DNA from: Moorena sp. SIOASIH
GTDB taxonomy: Bacteria; Cyanobacteriota; Cyanobacteriia; Cyanobacteriales; Coleofasciculaceae
Assembly (NCBI RefSeq): GCF_010671925.1
Contig: NZ_JAAHIH010000001.1
Coordinates: 1,555,053 to 1,619,052, forward strand
Direction: 5' to 3'
DNA length: 64,000 nucleotides
Under the pieces are notes generated by a model, which saw nothing but the letters and a program-made list of their open reading frames with translations, was not told where the DNA came from and searched no databases. The position numbers were made by a program, and so were the translations under genes. Of the stretch, positions 18,414 through 28,072 are shown in pieces. Position 1 is the first letter of the stretch; each line of letters starts with the position of its first letter.

Positions 18414-19955
18414 TTACTTATATCCTTTTGATAGCAACCCCTGCAGCTCAAATGCTGGCACATTAGCCAGTTCCTTCGGTTCTAATTTATACATCGCTCC
18501 ACCATAAACTCTAGCTTCAGCAACCATAGCTTTCCCAGTAATCTGGTTAAGCGCTTCTATCAGCAATTTGTCCAAGTTGTGATTTTCGTTTATGGCGTTT
18601 TCCAAATCTGGTTTGGGGTAGAGAATAAGATATGAGTTGCTAACAATTGCTTTTGATTGGTTTAGAATAAATCTAAACGGCTTTTTCCCTTGTTTATCTG
18701 AACGTCCAATATAGGTGCAATAGAATCTGCTTTCAGGTCGCCTTTCTTGGGAATACCAAATTTTACGGCTTTTGCATAAATAGCGGTTGGAAACACCAGC
18801 GTTAACCCCTGCTTTAAGGTAAGAATACAAGTCAGGATAGACGCGCTTTATTTCATCAATAGGCAATTTACAATCAAGCACAAATAGCGGGTTTTTAATT
18901 TCCGGGTTGCCATCCTTATCCGCTTTTACTTCAGTAGTATCTAAGTATCGCGGGCTTGGTAAAATTGGACGAAATTGTTCAATAGGTAAGTTTAGGCTTT
19001 CAATCTGTACAGGGGAAAGAATAAAGAACTTATTGTCACCGGTGGCAATGCCGCGCTTAACTGCAAAGAAGTCACTTAACTTTGGATAACCGGTTTTTTG
19101 ACGTTGGTCATACAAGGGAAAGCGAGACCATTTCTTTTCAGTAGTCAATACTTTCCAACTAATGTCTTTTTCCTGTGCTGGCTTGTGGATGGTTCCGCCA
19201 AAGGTGAATTTAACGTTATGGTTGTTATCGGATTTTTTACCTTTAAACCATACAACAGCTGAGGAAACTAGAGCATCATCAAATTGCACATCACTTGGGT
19301 CAAATCGGTGAATCTGTAACAAGGTTACTTCATTCAACAAGTAGTTTTTGACTGACTGACCATAATTCACGTCCATAAATTCACTTGGAATCAACCAAGC
19401 GGCAATAGCATTTTCATTCATCCAGCCATGTGAAAGCGCCATGAAGTAACAATAAAGACCTGCTAAGCCAGACAATTTCATATTGGCAGATTCTAGAGCT
19501 TTAGCCTGTAGGCGTTTTTTTTGGCCATTGATATGATGATGCCGAACGTATGGTGGGTTACAAATAATCAAATTAAACTTATCACATTCTTCAGCGGGTG
19601 GCTTTTGTTTCGTGAAGTCTTTTAGTTGATAATCAAGCATTGTTTTAGACCACAATTCCCGGGCTGGTTTTCCATAGTGTTCATCAACTTCAAACCCTGT
19701 AGCGGCTTCTATACGACTTGATGAAACAGTGCTAGTTAAGGCACTAAAGAAGGCACCAGTACCAAAAGCTGGATCAAAAAAACGAATCTTGTCGTGCTTT
19801 GGGATTAGATTTTTAGCATGGGTAATAATATCCTTAGCTAGGGCAATTGGTGTGGAAAACTGACCCATGATATTGCGCTCTTCTTGAGTTTTTAAGCTGT
19901 CAAGTTCAACTTGTATCTCCTGACGTCGGCTTTCAAGTGCTGTAAACTTTGTCAT
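18414..19955 (-). CDS. Type II DNA N6-adenine methyltransferase of a XamI-like R-M system
   Basis: 513 residues from ATG 19955. Order of methyltransferase motifs: motif X GQFSTP (31-36), motif I FDPAFGTGAFF (60-70) for SAM binding, motif IV NPPY (133-136) for catalysis. This is the gamma-class Eco57I/TaqI-like layout, with a long C-terminal target-recognition half. It would methylate adenine in the site cut by the partner nuclease and so protect host DNA. The gene starts two bases after the stop of the nuclease gene, so the pair is one operon with the nuclease first. A direct repeat lies just after its 3' end. Confidence 0.9.
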   Translation of the reverse strand: MTKFTALESRRQEIQVELDSLKTQEERNIMGQFSTPIALAKDIITHAKNLIPKHDKIRFFDPAFGTGAFFSALTSTVSSSRIEAATGFEVDEHYGKPARELWSKTMLDYQLKDFTKQKPPAEECDKFNLIICNPPYVRHHHINGQKKRLQAKALESANMKLSGLAGLYCYFMALSHGWMNENAIAAWLIPSEFMDVNYGQSVKNYLLNEVTLLQIHRFDPSDVQFDDALVSSAVVWFKGKKSDNNHNVKFTFGGTIHKPAQEKDISWKVLTTEKKWSRFPLYDQRQKTGYPKLSDFFAVKRGIATGDNKFFILSPVQIESLNLPIEQFRPILPSPRYLDTTEVKADKDGNPEIKNPLFVLDCKLPIDEIKRVYPDLYSYLKAGVNAGVSNRYLCKSRKIWYSQERRPESRFYCTYIGRSDKQGKKPFRFILNQSKAIVSNSYLILYPKPDLENAINENHNLDKLLIEALNQITGKAMVAEARVYGGAMYKLEPKELANVPAFELQGLLSKGYK

Positions 19956-19957
19956 TG

Positions 19958-20917
19958 TTAAAATCCAAATTGTTCCAAATCATCAATTCGATGTTCCCAC
20001 ACCCAATCAATACCTTCAGCTGCTTCATACCCTAAGTAACCAGAGTCAAAGTAACCGCACAAAAATAGGTCAAAAGTTATTTTATCACCGTAGGTCTTGC
20101 GAAGCTGTTGAATTTTGACCGCTTCTTCTTTCCGGCGTTTATTAGTATTAGTGAAATCCCCCGCTGATTTGGCTTCAAATAATGCGGGAAAATCGCCTTT
20201 TTTGGCATCTTTGCGCATGATGACAGCATCAACGGGAATATTGACTTGCTTTCCACCGTCAAGTTCTACTGGAACATTGAACCTGAATGAAAAAGTACCG
20301 TTTGGCATTGAAAGGAAGTTTTTAGCTTCCCCGGGATTAAGTTCACGATAACCACGGGCTTCAAGCCATGCTTTTATGGCTGCAAGTTGACGTTGTTCTT
20401 GTGCGTTGCGAATAATTGGATCAGCAACAGCACCGCAAAGGCGGTCAGCAACAATAATTGAAGCACGGTCAACTTCGTCTTTGGTTCCTTTGTCACCACG
20501 TTCCTTCCAAACGAAAATATCAGGGTCTACCATCTTTTCGATAATGTCCCCGATAATTTTTAACTGTTTTATAAGTTCGGGGTGCTTCATCTTTGGTGGA
20601 ACACGTTTATCAATTTCCATGTTCTTCACCAAGTTTGGTGAAACACCAGCAAGACCAACAAGACGATCACGGGCAATAGGTGGGCAAGTGGTCATTCTTA
20701 GCATTGGTAATATAGAAGGGTGACACTGAAGCGTTTCAGGGCTAATGTTTGTCAAGTTTTCAGTCCATTGAAGGGCTTGTTCAACTTGTTTTTTGGTTTC
20801 AATGCGGGTGTCTCTGAAAGCTTTAGGTGCAAAGGTCATGAACCAGTGATTGTAATAATCTACTGACTTAGCAACGTCAGCTTTCCATTGGTCTACTTTG
20901 TTTCTATTAACTGCCAA
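19958..20917 (-). CDS. XamI-family type II restriction endonuclease
   Basis: 319 residues. The start is TTG 20917, supported by an AAGGA ribosome binding site eight bases upstream and by MAVN, the usual family N-terminus. NHWFMTFAPKAFRDTR (about 23-38), TNISPETL and LRMTTCPPIARDRLVGLAGV (about 73-92) match my memory of the XamI family. A PD-(D/E)XK-type centre is visible as IPVD (D230) and LFEAK (E248, K250). XamI itself cuts GTCGAC; whether this enzyme has that specificity is inference. The methyltransferase gene follows directly. Nuclease-before-methylase order with no visible controller gene is notable for establishment in a new host. Confidence 0.85.
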   Translation of the reverse strand: MAVNRNKVDQWKADVAKSVDYYNHWFMTFAPKAFRDTRIETKKQVEQALQWTENLTNISPETLQCHPSILPMLRMTTCPPIARDRLVGLAGVSPNLVKNMEIDKRVPPKMKHPELIKQLKIIGDIIEKMVDPDIFVWKERGDKGTKDEVDRASIIVADRLCGAVADPIIRNAQEQRQLAAIKAWLEARGYRELNPGEAKNFLSMPNGTFSFRFNVPVELDGGKQVNIPVDAVIMRKDAKKGDFPALFEAKSAGDFTNTNKRRKEEAVKIQQLRKTYGDKITFDLFLCGYFDSGYLGYEAAEGIDWVWEHRIDDLEQFGF

Positions 20918-21098
20918 TTTTTAATCCTTCGATTTGAAATATTTAAGCATGATGCTTCATGTGCTGGTGACCTTAATTATTAATTATACAGACAGTTTCC
21001 GTATAATCAACTAATCAACTGGCTGATAGCTGATAGCTAATAGCTGATGACTGAATACTTACGGATAGAGAGAATTAACATTTTCATCAATTAGATAC

Positions 21099-21452
21099 TT
21101 AAGACTCATTCCCTTGTTGCCTAGCTTTTCTTATTGCTCTTAATTGGCGCACTTTCTCAGAAATAGGAGGCGGATTGAGTCGTTGCTGCTCCCTCATGGT
21201 GTGACCATGAAAGAGCCAGTTTTTCATATATTCGCTGACAGCGTTTTGATTTTGCAGGTAATAGAGGATAGTAGCGTAGACTTGTTCTAGAGTTAATGAT
21301 GTATAAGCTTGAGCAATTTCTTCTGGGGTTTTATGACAGTCTAGATAGTCATATAATATAGTTTCAATACCAATTCTTGTTCCTTTGAGGCGAATGTCAG
21401 TAGGAGCAAGAAAGTTGAAATAGTCTGTTAAAGCTTGATTTGACATGATCAT
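21099..21452 (-). CDS. DUF433 domain protein (antitoxin-like)
   Basis: 117 residues from ATG 21452, or ATG 21446. The pattern FLAPTDIRLKGTRIGIETILYDYLDCHKTPEEIAQAYTSLTLEQVYATILYYLQN is DUF433: a degenerate winged helix-turn-helix related to VapB-type antitoxins. The usual PIN-domain toxin partner is absent downstream; the R-M operon follows instead after about 180 bases. The longer than usual C-terminal extension (about residues 70-117) is basic. It may regulate its own promoter or be a leftover of a toxin-antitoxin pair. Confidence 0.75.
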   Translation of the reverse strand: MIMSNQALTDYFNFLAPTDIRLKGTRIGIETILYDYLDCHKTPEEIAQAYTSLTLEQVYATILYYLQNQNAVSEYMKNWLFHGHTMREQQRLNPPPISEKVRQLRAIRKARQQGNES

Positions 21453-21485
21453 TACGTCAATAAATTAGTAAGTTTGGCAGTCGTA

Positions 21486-21542
21486 CACAAGTAGTGGTTT
21501 TAGCGCCCGAAACCTTTACCAGATCGTAGCCAAACCACTACC
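21486..21542. repeat. Right copy of the direct repeat bordering the R-M module
   Basis: This copy is the direct-repeat partner of 18324-18380, at about 91 percent identity by eye. It lies directly below the 3' end of the HTH-like gene at 21558. Both copies are followed within about 20 bases by TCCCTA. The distance between copies is about 3.16 kb and encloses the methyltransferase, nuclease and DUF433 genes. Confidence 0.75.
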
Positions 21543-21557
21543 TGTTTACCAGTATCC

Positions 21558-21968
21558 CTACGGCGAATAACCTTCAAGATTACTACCACATAATCGCTCC
21601 AACAACTCCCTGGGAATAGCATCGAAATTTTCTAACAAAAAATCCATTAGGGCAAGATGTCGTAACACCTCAGCAGCAGGAGCTTTATAGCCCTTAGTTC
21701 CAGAAAACCAGCTGTTAACTGTTGCAATGGAGCGGGAGCAGATTAATGCCATTTCTTCTCGACTGACTTCCCATTTCGAGATGAATTCCTTTGGTGTCAT
21801 GGCCAGTTGCCAGTTACTGTACAGTTGAATCAGAATTCGGTCTAGGTCAGTTAGGGGACGAGGATAGGATTTTGGGCGAGTGGGTTTCTTCCCTGCTAGT
21901 TGTGCCAGGCGGTCTAAGTATCGTTGGTAATAGATAGCATGATCAGTTGAGCGTTTATTTGGCATCAT
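21558..21968 (-). CDS. Helix-turn-helix-like conserved protein, unknown role
   Basis: 136 residues from ATG 21968 (or the adjacent ATG 21965); an upstream TTG at 22025 is less likely. It has a basic N-terminus (MMPNKRSTDHAIYYQRYLDRL, KPTRPKSYPRP) and then a helical segment, TPKEFISKWEVSREEMALICSRSIATVNSWFSG, that reads like an HTH DNA-binding unit. The C-terminal part is LRHLALMDFLLENFD. I do not recognise a named family. The annotation is a possible DNA-binding protein; it may relate to the neighbouring accessory genes. Confidence 0.55.
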   Translation of the reverse strand: MMPNKRSTDHAIYYQRYLDRLAQLAGKKPTRPKSYPRPLTDLDRILIQLYSNWQLAMTPKEFISKWEVSREEMALICSRSIATVNSWFSGTKGYKAPAAEVLRHLALMDFLLENFDAIPRELLERLCGSNLEGYSP

Positions 21969-22435
21969 GGAATTAGCTCCAATGTCCTTGGGGAATAAGC
22001 CGCGCTGTTGGAATGATGCTCTCAAGAAGCGCGGCTTTTTGTCCGATAATCATCATATCGAAATACCAGACATTTTTATTATTACTAATAACTCCCATAT
22101 TGTCAAGATAATTTTGGCAATTTTTAACAAAATTTCACAAAATAAAATTTTTACTGTTGGCATTTTTAACAATTAGCTATTAACGGCATTTATAAATAAG
22201 CATTTTAATAAAAAAATCTAAACTTTTTAATGATTTTATCGACTTTATTATTTGATTTTATGGAACAGTAAACAGGGAACAGTGGTAAGAAAATTGAATG
22301 TACCTTATAACTATAAGAAACCTTATAGCATTTATCATATAGGTAAGGTAGACAAGGTGGCTTGCCTATTGCCTTTTGCCTCTTGCCTTTTGCCTATTGC
22401 CTCTTGCCTCTTGCCTACTCCCTACTCCCTACTCC
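21969..22435. repeat. Gap: AT-rich segment then TTGCCTCTTGCC and CCCTACT repeats
   Basis: Very AT-rich DNA (about 22040-22260) contains no convincing gene. It is followed by TTGCCTTTTGCCTCTTGCC repeats (about 22366-22415) and CCCTACT heptamers (about 22416-22450) that run into the 3' end of the next minus-strand gene. The AT-rich stretch probably holds the promoter of the HTH-like gene. Confidence 0.6.
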
Positions 22436-24193
22436 CTACTCCCTATTCCCAACAATACATTTCGCCTCCAAAACCACCAATCCCTTAGTTTCAAACACCG
22501 AACAGGATGCCATCACTTGTTCCAAAGCAGGTTTTATCCCTTGTTCAAGTTGTTGAATAGCATGATTAGCTGCTGGCTGATACTGCTTTAACCACTTTCT
22601 ATCTTTAATAGCATCAGCTTTTAACTCGATTGGGTTTAGTACCCAAAAATCAATATCATACTTTTTAATAAATTCCTTAACAACGGAGAGATTAGCACTA
22701 TATTGGGTATCAATTAAATCAAGAGTTCGTTGTCGAAATTTCTGATAATATCCGACGTGGTAAGGAATAGCATACTCACTCGCTACCAAAACCGAACGCT
22801 GAGCAAAGGTTGGAATATTATTCATCTCTGGAGACAGAGAAGCAATTAAGCTATCTTTCGGTTGTTGTTGAAAAAATTTATACAAGGATGGAGTATCCCC
22901 CACTTTATAAGCAGTAATGGGAAAATTATCCACAAAACTAGGATATAATAGTAAAGCTGCTGCAATTATCGTAGTAGTTGCTATCGCCAAAACGTTAGGT
23001 ATAGAAAAAATTACAGAAAAACCAGAGTTAGAAAAACCGCTTTGACTACACTGGCTTGCCCACTTAAATACGCTATCAATCAGAATGATAAAAACTATGC
23101 CAGCACTTAGCACCATGATCACTCTGAGACTATGTTGAGTATAGCGACTAGGAAGATGCAATTTAAATAGCAAAATATGAGCAGCAACAAACATCCCGAG
23201 AGACGCTAGCGCCATCTGGAGCAAAAGGGTAATTTCTTTACTGATCTGCTTTACTAAGGGAAGTTTATTGGGAAATAAGGGCAAGAGCAGCAGTAAAAAT
23301 CCCGCTGCATTAGTAGCTGGAGTAAGAATCGAAGTCAGACGAATTCCGCTTCTGCCTTTTAACCAAAACTTAGCGGGATCATCGTCATAAAAAAAACGCG
23401 ATCGCCCCCCTGGAAAAAACTCTGGTAACTGTCTGGCTTCAGCTACAGAAATCACTGGACCAAACTCATTGGTTTTCAGAGCATAGGGTAGCATCACCAA
23501 AAAGGCTACTATCAATCCCGCGAGACACAACCAACGTCGCTCTTGGGATAACCCTAACTTACCATTGCGCCATTCAAATAGTCGTAAAACTAAGGTACCG
23601 GAAGAGATAAATACTAACTGGGGATAGAATAGACCTTGGAGTGCGATCGCACCCAAACAAAACCACAATGACCCCCGCACTAGGTAATACATAAACCCCA
23701 ACAACAGGGGATAGACAAACGCCTTCGGTGTTCCAGACACCACCGTATCAGTCATTCCCAAAGCTTGAGACAGCAACAGGGTAGCACTAAAGGCAGCTGC
23801 TGGTACTGGCAACAATTCCAGACATACCCAAAAGCAATAGCTAGCGCTAACCAGATTCAACACTACCGGTAAGAGTTTGTTAAATAGCAATGGATTAACA
23901 CCCAATGCTGCTATCACTCGATAGACAGTAGTGTAGCCAGCTGGAGCAACCGTTTGAAAGTAATCAGCAATTAAATCCTTAGGAAACAGCTCTGGATCAA
24001 GAAATCGCATCATCCAAAATATATGTTGTCGAGCATCATCTTGGACAATATACTCACCGCTGAACGCTTCCCGTAGTGCCAGCAGACTATACACTACGGT
24101 AAAGGTTAGGCTGAGGCTAAACCAAAAGATAACTTGAGGAGTAAATCGTTTGTTACAAGGAGTTGTTAGGAATCTGTGAATACGGAGAATCAT
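22436..24193 (-). CDS. Polytopic membrane protein, possibly GT-C-like
   Basis: 585 residues from ATG 24193. There are about eleven membrane helices after a short basic N-terminus. The first periplasmic loop carries [33 protein letters not shown], with paired acidic residues like those of GT-C glycosyltransferases and related membrane proteins of sugar or lipid export. The C-terminal part has a soluble domain that repeats the layout of such enzymes ([13 protein letters not shown]). I do not recognise a precise family. The last residues (GNRE) and the stop are encoded by the AATAGGGAGTAGGG repeat, so the original C-terminus may have been replaced. Confidence 0.65.
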   Translation of the reverse strand: MILRIHRFLTTPCNKRFTPQVIFWFSLSLTFTVVYSLLALREAFSGEYIVQDDARQHIFWMMRFLDPELFPKDLIADYFQTVAPAGYTTVYRVIAALGVNPLLFNKLLPVVLNLVSASYCFWVCLELLPVPAAAFSATLLLSQALGMTDTVVSGTPKAFVYPLLLGFMYYLVRGSLWFCLGAIALQGLFYPQLVFISSGTLVLRLFEWRNGKLGLSQERRWLCLAGLIVAFLVMLPYALKTNEFGPVISVAEARQLPEFFPGGRSRFFYDDDPAKFWLKGRSGIRLTSILTPATNAAGFLLLLLPLFPNKLPLVKQISKEITLLLQMALASLGMFVAAHILLFKLHLPSRYTQHSLRVIMVLSAGIVFIILIDSVFKWASQCSQSGFSNSGFSVIFSIPNVLAIATTTIIAAALLLYPSFVDNFPITAYKVGDTPSLYKFFQQQPKDSLIASLSPEMNNIPTFAQRSVLVASEYAIPYHVGYYQKFRQRTLDLIDTQYSANLSVVKEFIKKYDIDFWVLNPIELKADAIKDRKWLKQYQPAANHAIQQLEQGIKPALEQVMASCSVFETKGLVVLEAKCIVGNRE

Positions 24194-24197
24194 TTAG

Positions 24198-24297
24198 TCA
24201 AGGGAGTAGGGAGTAGGGAGTAGGGAGTAGGGAGTAGGGAATAGGGAGTAGGGAGTAGGGAGTAGGGAGTAGGGAGTAGGGAGTAGGGAGTAGGGAA
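24198..24297. repeat. AGTAGGG heptamer array
   Basis: About fourteen tandem AGTAGGG units lie just upstream of the membrane-protein gene start. The remaining part of the 24194-24681 gap holds a 69-base segment (24340-24408) repeated at 26532-26600, upstream of the second CPBP gene. I see no further gene. Confidence 0.85.
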
Positions 24298-24681
24298 CAA
24301 ATATTGTGTATCTGATTACTATGAGAAACGCTATATACGTGGTTTCTGCTTTTAAGCTTGCCCACTCCCTCTGTTTTTGTCAATCCTTTCTATGCCATTG
24401 GGATGAAATGCTTTGAGAAGCAGCAAATTACCACATTAGTGGTGGTACTCATATCGGAGTAATTAGAGTCAAGTAACACTAGGATTTTTGCCAATAGTGC
24501 TGGAACAATTAGCAAAAATCTCTACCTCACGGAAAATGCGTGTGATCTCCTCTCACTATACAATGCTGGTCATAGGTGGCTGAAATCTAATTGCTTGAAA
24601 GTTAGTCTAGGGTCTTTCTTTCAGTTTTGTATAGTTCGTCGAATTCACGTTAACAATAATAGTCTATTACCTATTTATGCA

Positions 24682-25950
24682 ATGACAATCAATAATACCA
24701 ATTCCAAAAATGAATCTTTCAATCTAATTCTTTGTGGATTAGCTTTCCAGTTTATTCCGTTATTAATTTGTGTATTAACTTTATTGATTTGTGAAGGTTT
24801 TTCATTACCATTTCCTAGATTTTTAAGTCATTTAACTATATCAGGAATAGTATATGGATATGTGCCTCTTGTAAAAGGATGCCGTCTATATAGTTACGAA
24901 AAGGGATATGCAAGTAAGTGGGGATGGTTCGGATTATTAAGTATTGTGGGCTTATCAGTCCTATTACTTTTGCCGGACAAGAGAACTAATTTGTCTTCAG
25001 AAGAGTCCTTGGGTAAAAACTCAATAAATTTTCCCTTTAACAAGCTTAATATTACTGAATTGTTCTTATATTACTCGATAGCTTTACCAATTTTAATTGC
25101 GACAACTTTGACAATCTTTATAATTGTATTTACAATTATTGTGATGATTATTGTATCATTTTGCTTGGCAAATGACAGTAACTTTGTTGATTTTTTTTCA
25201 AGTGTAACCTGGGATATATTACCTGAATTATATGTTACATTTACATACTTATTTATAGGACTATTTTTAGTTAGGGATATCCGAAAATTTGGATTCGTTT
25301 TTGAAAAGTTTGGCATTTTAAAGCAAAAAATAATTAATTTTAAATTAATTATTTTTATAGTTTTTTTTGACTATGCTTTTTCTTGGGCATGTCATTCGTT
25401 GAATTTATATTATTTTTCATTAATTGTTCCAGATTATATTTTTGAAAAACTAATTAATAAATCAGAATTCACAAATCTTATAGGGATGCTATTTTTTAGC
25501 TTTTCGATTATTGTTTTGGCTCCGTTGTTAGAAGAGCTATTTTTTCGTGGGATAATCTTGCAGAAGTGGGCAATAAAATGGGGTATTAAAGCTGGAATAT
25601 TAACCTCATCTTTATTATTTGCGATTTGCCATTTGAATTTTAATATTGTACCATTGTTCATTTCAGGAACTATATATTGTGTTCTATACTTTAAAACTGG
25701 CAAATTAATAGTACCAATCATTTGTCATAGTCTTCACAATACTATTGTGACAATTTCTATGATTGGACAATACTATAGTAGCTCAAACGGTGAATTAATT
25801 TCGATAAACGATTATCAAGCTTCAATGGAACCATTATTAGGCCAAAAAGCAGTTATAGCAGCTATATCCTTTGCCGTTATCATGGTATTTTTATATCGAA
25901 ATTTTCCTAAACAAGATGACATCCTTCCCTACTATAGAAATCCTAAGTGA
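24682..25950 (+). CDS. CPBP-family intramembrane glutamic endopeptidase (copy A)
   Basis: 422 residues from ATG 24682. It is an unusually AT-rich gene encoding about ten helices. The CPBP/Abi (Rce1-like) motifs are all visible: EELFFRG (E284, E285, R289), the first histidine in FAICHLNF (H317) and CHSLHN (H349). Family role: intramembrane proteolysis or CAAX-type processing; bacterial members include bacteriocin-immunity proteins. A 412-residue near-copy follows at 26754. The upstream frame as far as 24595 starts with TTG and is not used. The longer than usual N-terminal half, with about five helices before the catalytic part, is shared by both copies. Confidence 0.88.
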   Translation: MTINNTNSKNESFNLILCGLAFQFIPLLICVLTLLICEGFSLPFPRFLSHLTISGIVYGYVPLVKGCRLYSYEKGYASKWGWFGLLSIVGLSVLLLLPDKRTNLSSEESLGKNSINFPFNKLNITELFLYYSIALPILIATTLTIFIIVFTIIVMIIVSFCLANDSNFVDFFSSVTWDILPELYVTFTYLFIGLFLVRDIRKFGFVFEKFGILKQKIINFKLIIFIVFFDYAFSWACHSLNLYYFSLIVPDYIFEKLINKSEFTNLIGMLFFSFSIIVLAPLLEELFFRGIILQKWAIKWGIKAGILTSSLLFAICHLNFNIVPLFISGTIYCVLYFKTGKLIVPIICHSLHNTIVTISMIGQYYSSSNGELISINDYQASMEPLLGQKAVIAAISFAVIMVFLYRNFPKQDDILPYYRNPK

Positions 25951-26017
25951 TTGTTTAAAATGGTAAGTAATCCAACGGGTTAAATTCACCTGTCCTGTTT
26001 GGATTAGCGAGCCTTTT

Positions 26018-26238
26018 GGTGGTGCGTTACGGGGCGGACTATCCCAACCCTGGGGACGAGGCGGAAAATCAGTGGCAGCCTTTTGGTGGTGCGTTACGGG
26101 GCGGACTATCCCAACCCTGGGGACCAGGCGGAAAATCAGTGGCAGCCTTTTGGTGGTGCGTTACGGGGCGGACTATCCCAACCCTGGGGACCAGGCGGAA
26201 AATAAGAGCAAGTCCGCCCCTAACGCACCCTACGCACT
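26018..26238. repeat. Three 66-bp tandem repeats containing GGTGGTGCGTTACGGGGCGG
   Basis: Each unit reads GGTGGTGCGTTACGGGGCGGACTATCCC-type sequence followed by GGCGGAAAATCAGTGGCAGCC. The last unit ends in the inverted arm GTCCGCCCCTAACGCACCC, closing a hairpin like those at 3474 and 28288. No gene is supported. Confidence 0.85.
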
Positions 26239-26254
26239 ACGTAACTTCAACCTT

Positions 26255-26372
26255 CAACCTTGGCCAAAAGGCCACGCTACGCGAACAACCGGTTAACCTT
26301 GGCCAAAAGGCCACGCTACGCGAACAACCGGTTAACCTTGGCCAAAAGGCCACGCTACGCGAACAACCTTCA
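26255..26372. repeat. Three CCTTGGCCAAAAGGCCACGCTACGCG repeats
   Basis: About 39-bp units with nested palindromes (GGCCAAAAGGCC and a CGCTACGCG core) followed by AACAACCGGTTAA. It is the same family as at 29140-29490, 39483 and 52537. The rest of the gap up to 26753 contains the duplicated 69-base segment at 26532-26600 and no gene. Confidence 0.85.
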
Positions 26373-26753
26373 ACCAAATAATCCTGATTGAGTGAAAAAA
26401 GGTAGGAAGAACAGTAGTGGTACGTTTGCAGTCAGATGTCCAAAGTGGCTCCAATTAACCACTTGACATCAGCTATCCCACAGGGCTTTCTGGATAGGGA
26501 ATTTAATTATTGCCATGTTGATAACTGATGAGTGGTTTCTGCTTTCAAGCTTGCCCACTCCCTCTGTTTTTGTCAATCCTCTCTATGCCATTGGTATGAA
26601 AGGATTATATAGCAATTATCATACTTATGAGCGACATTGCTTATCCTTTTAAGGCAAAAGCCAATATTCAAGATCGTTTTAAGGGAATTAAACTCAAATA
26701 ATAATGTACATCATAACTGCGATAAACGCTATATTATATTACTTACTTAGACA

Positions 26754-27992
26754 ATGACAATCAAGAATACCAATTCCAAAAATAACTCTATCAACCTAAT
26801 TCTTTGGGGATTAGCTTTCCAGTTTATTCCGTTATTAACTTTTGGATTAATTTTAGAAAATTTCAAAAGTTTTTTTTACTCATTATTTATACCTTTATTT
26901 CCACTCATTATTTTACTGATTTTAGGATTACTTTTATATGGATATGTGCCTCTTGTAAAAGGCTGCCGTCTATATATTCACGACAAGGGATATGCCAGTA
27001 ATTGGGGATGGTTAGGATTATTAAGTATTTGGGGCTTATCAGTCTTATTACTTTTTCCGACAAAGAGAAATAAATTTTATTCAGAAGAGTCCTTGGCTAA
27101 AGACTCAATAAATCACCCCTTTAATAAGCTTAATATCCCTGAGTTTTTCTTATTTTGGTTTCTAGGTTTTCCAATTTACATCTTGACAATAGTCGGATTG
27201 TTTTGTTTGGTGAATAACAATGATTTTAGTGAGATTATCGAAAATGCAAATTTTAACACAGTAATAAGTGTAGTTATATGGTTATTTATCGGATTATTTT
27301 TATTTTTAGAGCTCCGAAGATTTGGATTCGATTTAAGAAAATTTGGTATTTTTAATTTGGGTATTTTAAAGCAAAAAAACAATCTCAATTTAATTATTTT
27401 TCTAGTTATTTTAGAATATGCTTTTGCTTGGAGCTTTAATTCGCTTAATTTATATTATATTTCATTTATTTCCCCAGAATATATTGAATACTTAATTTAT
27501 AAATCAGAAGTCACCAATGTTATAGGGCTAATATTTTGGAGCTTTTTAGCAATTGTTTTTGCTCCGTTATTGGAAGAGCTGATTTTTCGTGGGATAATCT
27601 TGCAGAAGTGGGCAATGAAATGGGGTATAAAAGTGGGAATAGTTACCTCATCTTTATTATTCGCCCTTTACCATTTTCGATTCGATATTGTATGGTTGTT
27701 CATTTTAGGAACTATATGTTGTGTTCTATACTTGAAGACTGGCAAATTAATAGTACCAATAATTTTTCATGGTCTTCACAATACTATTGTTACAATTTCT
27801 ATGATTGGACGGTACTATAGTAGCTCAAACGTTGACTTCGTTTCGGTAAACGATTATCGAGTTTCCATGGAACCATTATTAGGTCAAAAAGCAATTGTCG
27901 CAGCTATATCGTTTGCCGTTATCATGGTATTTTTATATCGAAATTTTCCTAAAAAAGATGACATCCTTCCCTACTATAGAAATCCTAAGTGA
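26754..27992 (+). CDS. CPBP-family intramembrane glutamic endopeptidase (copy B)
   Basis: 412 residues, starting at the ATG that matches copy A. The catalytic motifs are EELIFRG, FALYHFRF and FHGLHN, so in the last motif the Cys of CHSLHN in copy A is Phe here. Copy B is close to copy A over most of its length, and its sequence for about 55 bases after the stop is nearly the same, so the two arose by segmental duplication. Divergence is strongest between about residues 30 and 170, the N-terminal helices. The function is as for copy A; paralogues of this kind may differ in substrate. Confidence 0.88.
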   Translation: MTIKNTNSKNNSINLILWGLAFQFIPLLTFGLILENFKSFFYSLFIPLFPLIILLILGLLLYGYVPLVKGCRLYIHDKGYASNWGWLGLLSIWGLSVLLLFPTKRNKFYSEESLAKDSINHPFNKLNIPEFFLFWFLGFPIYILTIVGLFCLVNNNDFSEIIENANFNTVISVVIWLFIGLFLFLELRRFGFDLRKFGIFNLGILKQKNNLNLIIFLVILEYAFAWSFNSLNLYYISFISPEYIEYLIYKSEVTNVIGLIFWSFLAIVFAPLLEELIFRGIILQKWAMKWGIKVGIVTSSLLFALYHFRFDIVWLFILGTICCVLYLKTGKLIVPIIFHGLHNTIVTISMIGRYYSSSNVDFVSVNDYRVSMEPLLGQKAIVAAISFAVIMVFLYRNFPKKDDILPYYRNPK

Positions 27993-28011
27993 TTGTTTAA
28001 AATTGTAAGTA

Positions 28012-28072
28012 ATCGAACGGGTTAAATTCACCTGTCCTGTTTGGATTAGCGCTACCACTATCCATAAACAGG
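28012..28072 (-). mobile_element. Short remnant of an IS transposase gene 5' end
   Basis: The bases ACGGGTTAAATTCACCTGTCCTG to about ATCCATAAACAGG match the 5' end region of the transposase remnant at 39598-39655. In the minus frame both give a VVALIQTG-VNLTR peptide typical of an IS4-like transposase N-terminus. A shorter piece of the same remnant lies after copy A at about 25974-26012. Confidence 0.5.
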
